A DNA stretch of 64,000 bases, taken from positions 22,567 through 86,566 of the IMG/VR virus record IMGVR_UViG_3300006176_000004; one strand, written 5' to 3'. This document shows, one piece after another, positions 62,266-64,000 of this stretch. This DNA is from a virus. The position numbers and the translations under genes are program-made. Position 1 is the first letter of the stretch. Every line of letters starts with the position of its first letter. The notes under the pieces were generated by a model that was not told the DNA's origin, made no database searches, and was given only the letters and a program-made list of their open reading frames with translations.

Positions 62266-62850
62266 CTATTTCAGATGCTTCCAACGTTCCCGAGATCGAA
62301 TTCGGCTTATGGCAGGTTGATGCACGCCAAAACGCTTAGCAAGCGCTGTGCTTGTTTCTTGAGAGTTTCGTATTTCATAGATTTCTTCATCAGTAAACTT
62401 AGCATGTCCGTTTCTCATGCCACGAGCATGTCGATCTTTTTCTATACAATCTTCAATATTTCTAGCATTAGTCCCGGGGAAAAGGTGCAATGGATTTACG
62501 CATGGAGGATTATCGCATGTGTGACAAATATCCATCCCTTTTGGAATTGGCCCTTTGTGAACTTGGTAAGAAATTCGGTGGGCTCTGTGGTGTTGAGAAT
62601 AGCCCTTTCCCTTAAATTCTGTCGTGATAATCCCGTAGTTATGTGTTCCGCCCTGTCGCGCTCCCGGCCATTCCATACATCCTTTTTCTGTAGGAACAAT
62701 CCTGTTGAAAAAGTCCATGAATCGATCTTCAAGTGGTCGTTTCTTTGTCGCATGTTGCAGAAGTGTTCCGAGGCGACGATGACGATAATAGCATGGCTTA
62801 CAAAAACCACGTGCGGCCACGGCTGGCGCGTTACAGTCACGACAAGGCAT
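62266..62850 (-). CDS. antisense HNH endonuclease inserted before tail gene
   Basis: Start chosen at the ATG at 62850 (MPCRDCNAPAVAARGFCKPC), with GGATAGGA upstream; ATG 62883 is an alternative. About 194 residues: a zinc-knuckle start, CMEWPGARQGGTHNYGIITT, HHRAHRISYQVHKGPIPKGM, DICHTCDNPPCVNPLHLFPG, then a helix-turn-helix end (FTDEEIYEIRNSQETSTALA, KRFGVHQPAISRI). This is the HNH homing nuclease type with HxCDNPxCVNPxHL. It occupies nearly all of a 664-bp insertion (62264-62927). Confidence 0.85.
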   Translation of the reverse strand: MPCRDCNAPAVAARGFCKPCYYRHRRLGTLLQHATKKRPLEDRFMDFFNRIVPTEKGCMEWPGARQGGTHNYGIITTEFKGKGYSQHHRAHRISYQVHKGPIPKGMDICHTCDNPPCVNPLHLFPGTNARNIEDCIEKDRHARGMRNGHAKFTDEEIYEIRNSQETSTALAKRFGVHQPAISRIRSRERWKHLK

Positions 62851-62926
62851 GATGTTCCTATCCATAAAACGTGCAAGGAACATATAAGACTTTTTGATGT
62901 AAAATCAAGTAAAATGGGAGGGTGTC

Positions 62927-63829
62927 ACGCCTAGAGGTTCGAACGGCGTTTACAGCTTGCCAGTTGCCGCGTTTGTTCCCGGCGGACTGATTAAGTCCTC
63001 CGATAATAATACAATCAACAACGACCTAGCCACTGCGCTAACACAATCGCTAGCGACCACTGGCGTATCGACAATGACGGGGCAACTTGTTGGGTCCGCT
63101 GGCCTCGTTACGGCACCAGGATACACGTTCAGCGGCGCGCCAAAGACGGGATTTTTCCTTGCTGGCGCAAATCAAATCGGATGGGCGGCGAATGGTGTCC
63201 AAGGCGCAACGTTCAATGCTGATACTTCCATCACATTTGCAGGAACAATTTCGGCAGCAAAAGGAACGATTCCAGTTGGTGCCGTGATGGATTATGCTGG
63301 CGGCGCTGCTTCTATCCCGTTGCCACCTGGTTGGTTGCTATGCTTTGGGCAGCAAGTATCGACGACAACCTATGCAGCATTGTTTGCTGTGCTTGGAAAC
63401 CTGTACGGAGCAGGTGTCGGAACATTCGGCATTCCTGATTATCGTGGTCGAGCCACATACGGCCAAGACAATATGGGTGGATCGGCGGCGAACCGGATCA
63501 CGATTGCTGGTCTTAACTTCGATGGTACTATACTTGGGAATGTAGGTGGAAATCAAAACCACACGCTTACAACTGCTGAATTAGCCGCTCATAATCATGG
63601 GATTACTGATCCGGGTCATAATCATACCACATCAACTCCTGTTCCTGGAGGTGGCTCTTCCTTCGAAACATGGAACACAAGCAGCCTTGCAACAGGCGCT
63701 ACTTTGGGAGGACCAAATACAGGTAGTTCAACGACAGGAATCACCATCAACAATGCGGGCAGCGGAAATGCTCATACGATTCTGAGTCCAGCCATCATTA
63801 CCAACAAAATTATTTTTGCAGGGGTTTAG
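62927..63829 (+). CDS. tail collar/fibre protein with displaced start (300 aa)
   Basis: About 300 residues. TPRGSNGVYSLPVAAFVPGG, DNNTINNDLATALTQSLATT and PGYTFSGAPKTGFFLAGANQ form the fibre amino domain. VMDYAGGAASIPLPPGWLLC, GTFGIPDYRGRATYGQDNMG is the phage tail collar domain (PGW-x-x-C/L-G...F-x-x-PD-RGR). No normal start codon precedes TPRGSNG. GGGAGGG (62916-62922) is followed by in-frame ACG at 62927. TTG 62957 is the first usable conventional codon but would cut the conserved start and has no ribosome-binding site. The HNH insertion removed the original ATGA. Confidence 0.72.
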   Translation, partial: TPRGSNGVYSLPVAAFVPGGLIKSSDNNTINNDLATALTQSLATTGVSTMTGQLVGSAGLVTAPGYTFSGAPKTGFFLAGANQIGWAANGVQGATFNADTSITFAGTISAAKGTIPVGAVMDYAGGAASIPLPPGWLLCFGQQVSTTTYAALFAVLGNLYGAGVGTFGIPDYRGRATYGQDNMGGSAANRITIAGLNFDGTILGNVGGNQNHTLTTAELAAHNHGITDPGHNHTTSTPVPGGGSSFETWNTSSLATGATLGGPNTGSSTTGITINNAGSGNAHTILSPAIITNKIIFAGV

Positions 63830-63833
63830 TTAT

Positions 63834-63968
63834 ATGCCATTCAACTGGACTCCAGAGAAATATAAACAATCACGTGAATGGCATGCAAATTATTTACGTC
63901 AGTGGAATGGGCCAGAGATAATCTGCTCAAGAGCAATAAGACATAGGAGGCGGATATTCCATTCGTAG
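63834..63968 (+). CDS. small basic protein (44 aa)
   Basis: 44 residues: MPFNWTPEKYKQSREWHANY, LRQWNGPEIICSRAIRHRRR. Basic, Trp/Tyr-rich and soluble. It starts 4 bp after the collar gene stop. Its end overlaps the start region of the following frame. Confidence 0.5.
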   Translation: MPFNWTPEKYKQSREWHANYLRQWNGPEIICSRAIRHRRRIFHS

Positions 63969-64000
63969 GAAATCAATACATCCCGGTCGCAGGTGCCATC
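63956..64000 (+). CDS. next fibre-like gene starting at ATT, truncated
   Basis: AGGAGG (63945-63950) is followed after 5 nt by ATT (63956), opening the frame PFVGNQYIPVAGAI, which runs to the window end. No ATG, GTG or TTG is available in this frame. The spacing is the same as for the CTG start at 40423. Too short to name; it is probably a tail or fibre gene. Confidence 0.45.
   Translation, partial: MPFVGNQYIPVAGAI

Noticed and set aside
62264-62927. Group I intron in the collar gene
   Set aside because: Unlike the two capsid introns, no P1, GAAA-capped hairpin or P7/P9 core is visible outside the HNH frame. Splicing cannot be excluded without RNA data.
62260-62934. Rightward 224-residue frame over the HNH insertion
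   Set aside because: It is the antisense of the clear HNH gene, has no domain-like features, and ends where the collar gene resumes.

Overview
The window is a long piece of a tailed double-stranded DNA bacteriophage or prophage. Its gene set is that of a podovirus-like virus: a terminase, a large portal, a scaffold, a HK97-type capsid protein, P22-like tail accessory proteins and large internal virion proteins. Many early proteins look like families I know from phages and prophages of Alphaproteobacteria, especially Hyphomicrobiales (Bradyrhizobium and Rhodopseudomonas type). The host is therefore an inference from protein style, not from a host gene. I recognised no integrase, DNA polymerase, holin or separate endolysin.

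Layout. Positions 1-5743 form a leftward operon of tightly overlapping genes: a Bet/RecT annealase, a Gp157-like protein, a GHKL-type ATPase-like protein and several very small proteins. It is driven from a promoter at 5767-5795. Positions 5850-10274 form a rightward replication and recombination block: a regulator-like protein, RusA, a DNA methyltransferase, a replisome-organiser-like protein and a DEAD/DEAH helicase. Positions 10264-23024 hold a dense cassette of more than fifty small genes, mostly joined by ATGA or GTGA overlaps. These include many zinc-ribbon, single-membrane-span and exported proteins, and the cassette ends at an intrinsic terminator at 23074-23103. Positions 23128-23511 carry a promoter and a strongly structured non-coding RNA candidate with a perfect 25-bp closing stem, directly followed by an HNH endonuclease.

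Positions 24132-30890 hold exported and virion-associated genes, including a GH79-like glycosidase, a glycine-rich protein and a histidine phosphatase. Positions 30895-32677 hold three tRNA genes, a leftward winged-helix regulator, a structured RNA and a tRNA-like element. An IS1-like transposase follows at 32722-33624. Positions 35272-64000 are the morphogenesis module: large terminase, portal, Rossmann-fold enzyme, scaffold, capsid, tail accessory proteins, internal virion proteins with a lysozyme-like domain, and tail collar/fibre genes.

The capsid gene is split into three exons (45960-46161, 47030-47142, 48101-48814) by two related group I introns, each carrying an HNH gene. Two further HNH-type genes sit between structural genes, and one of them has separated the tail collar gene from its start codon. 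Three structural genes appear to start at near-cognate codons (CTG, ATT, ACG) placed about 5 nt after a strong Shine-Dalgarno sequence. The most interesting signals are the structured RNA upstream of the HNH gene at 23161-23447, the double group I intron, the non-canonical starts, and the structured RNA plus tRNA-like transcript at 32381-32677.
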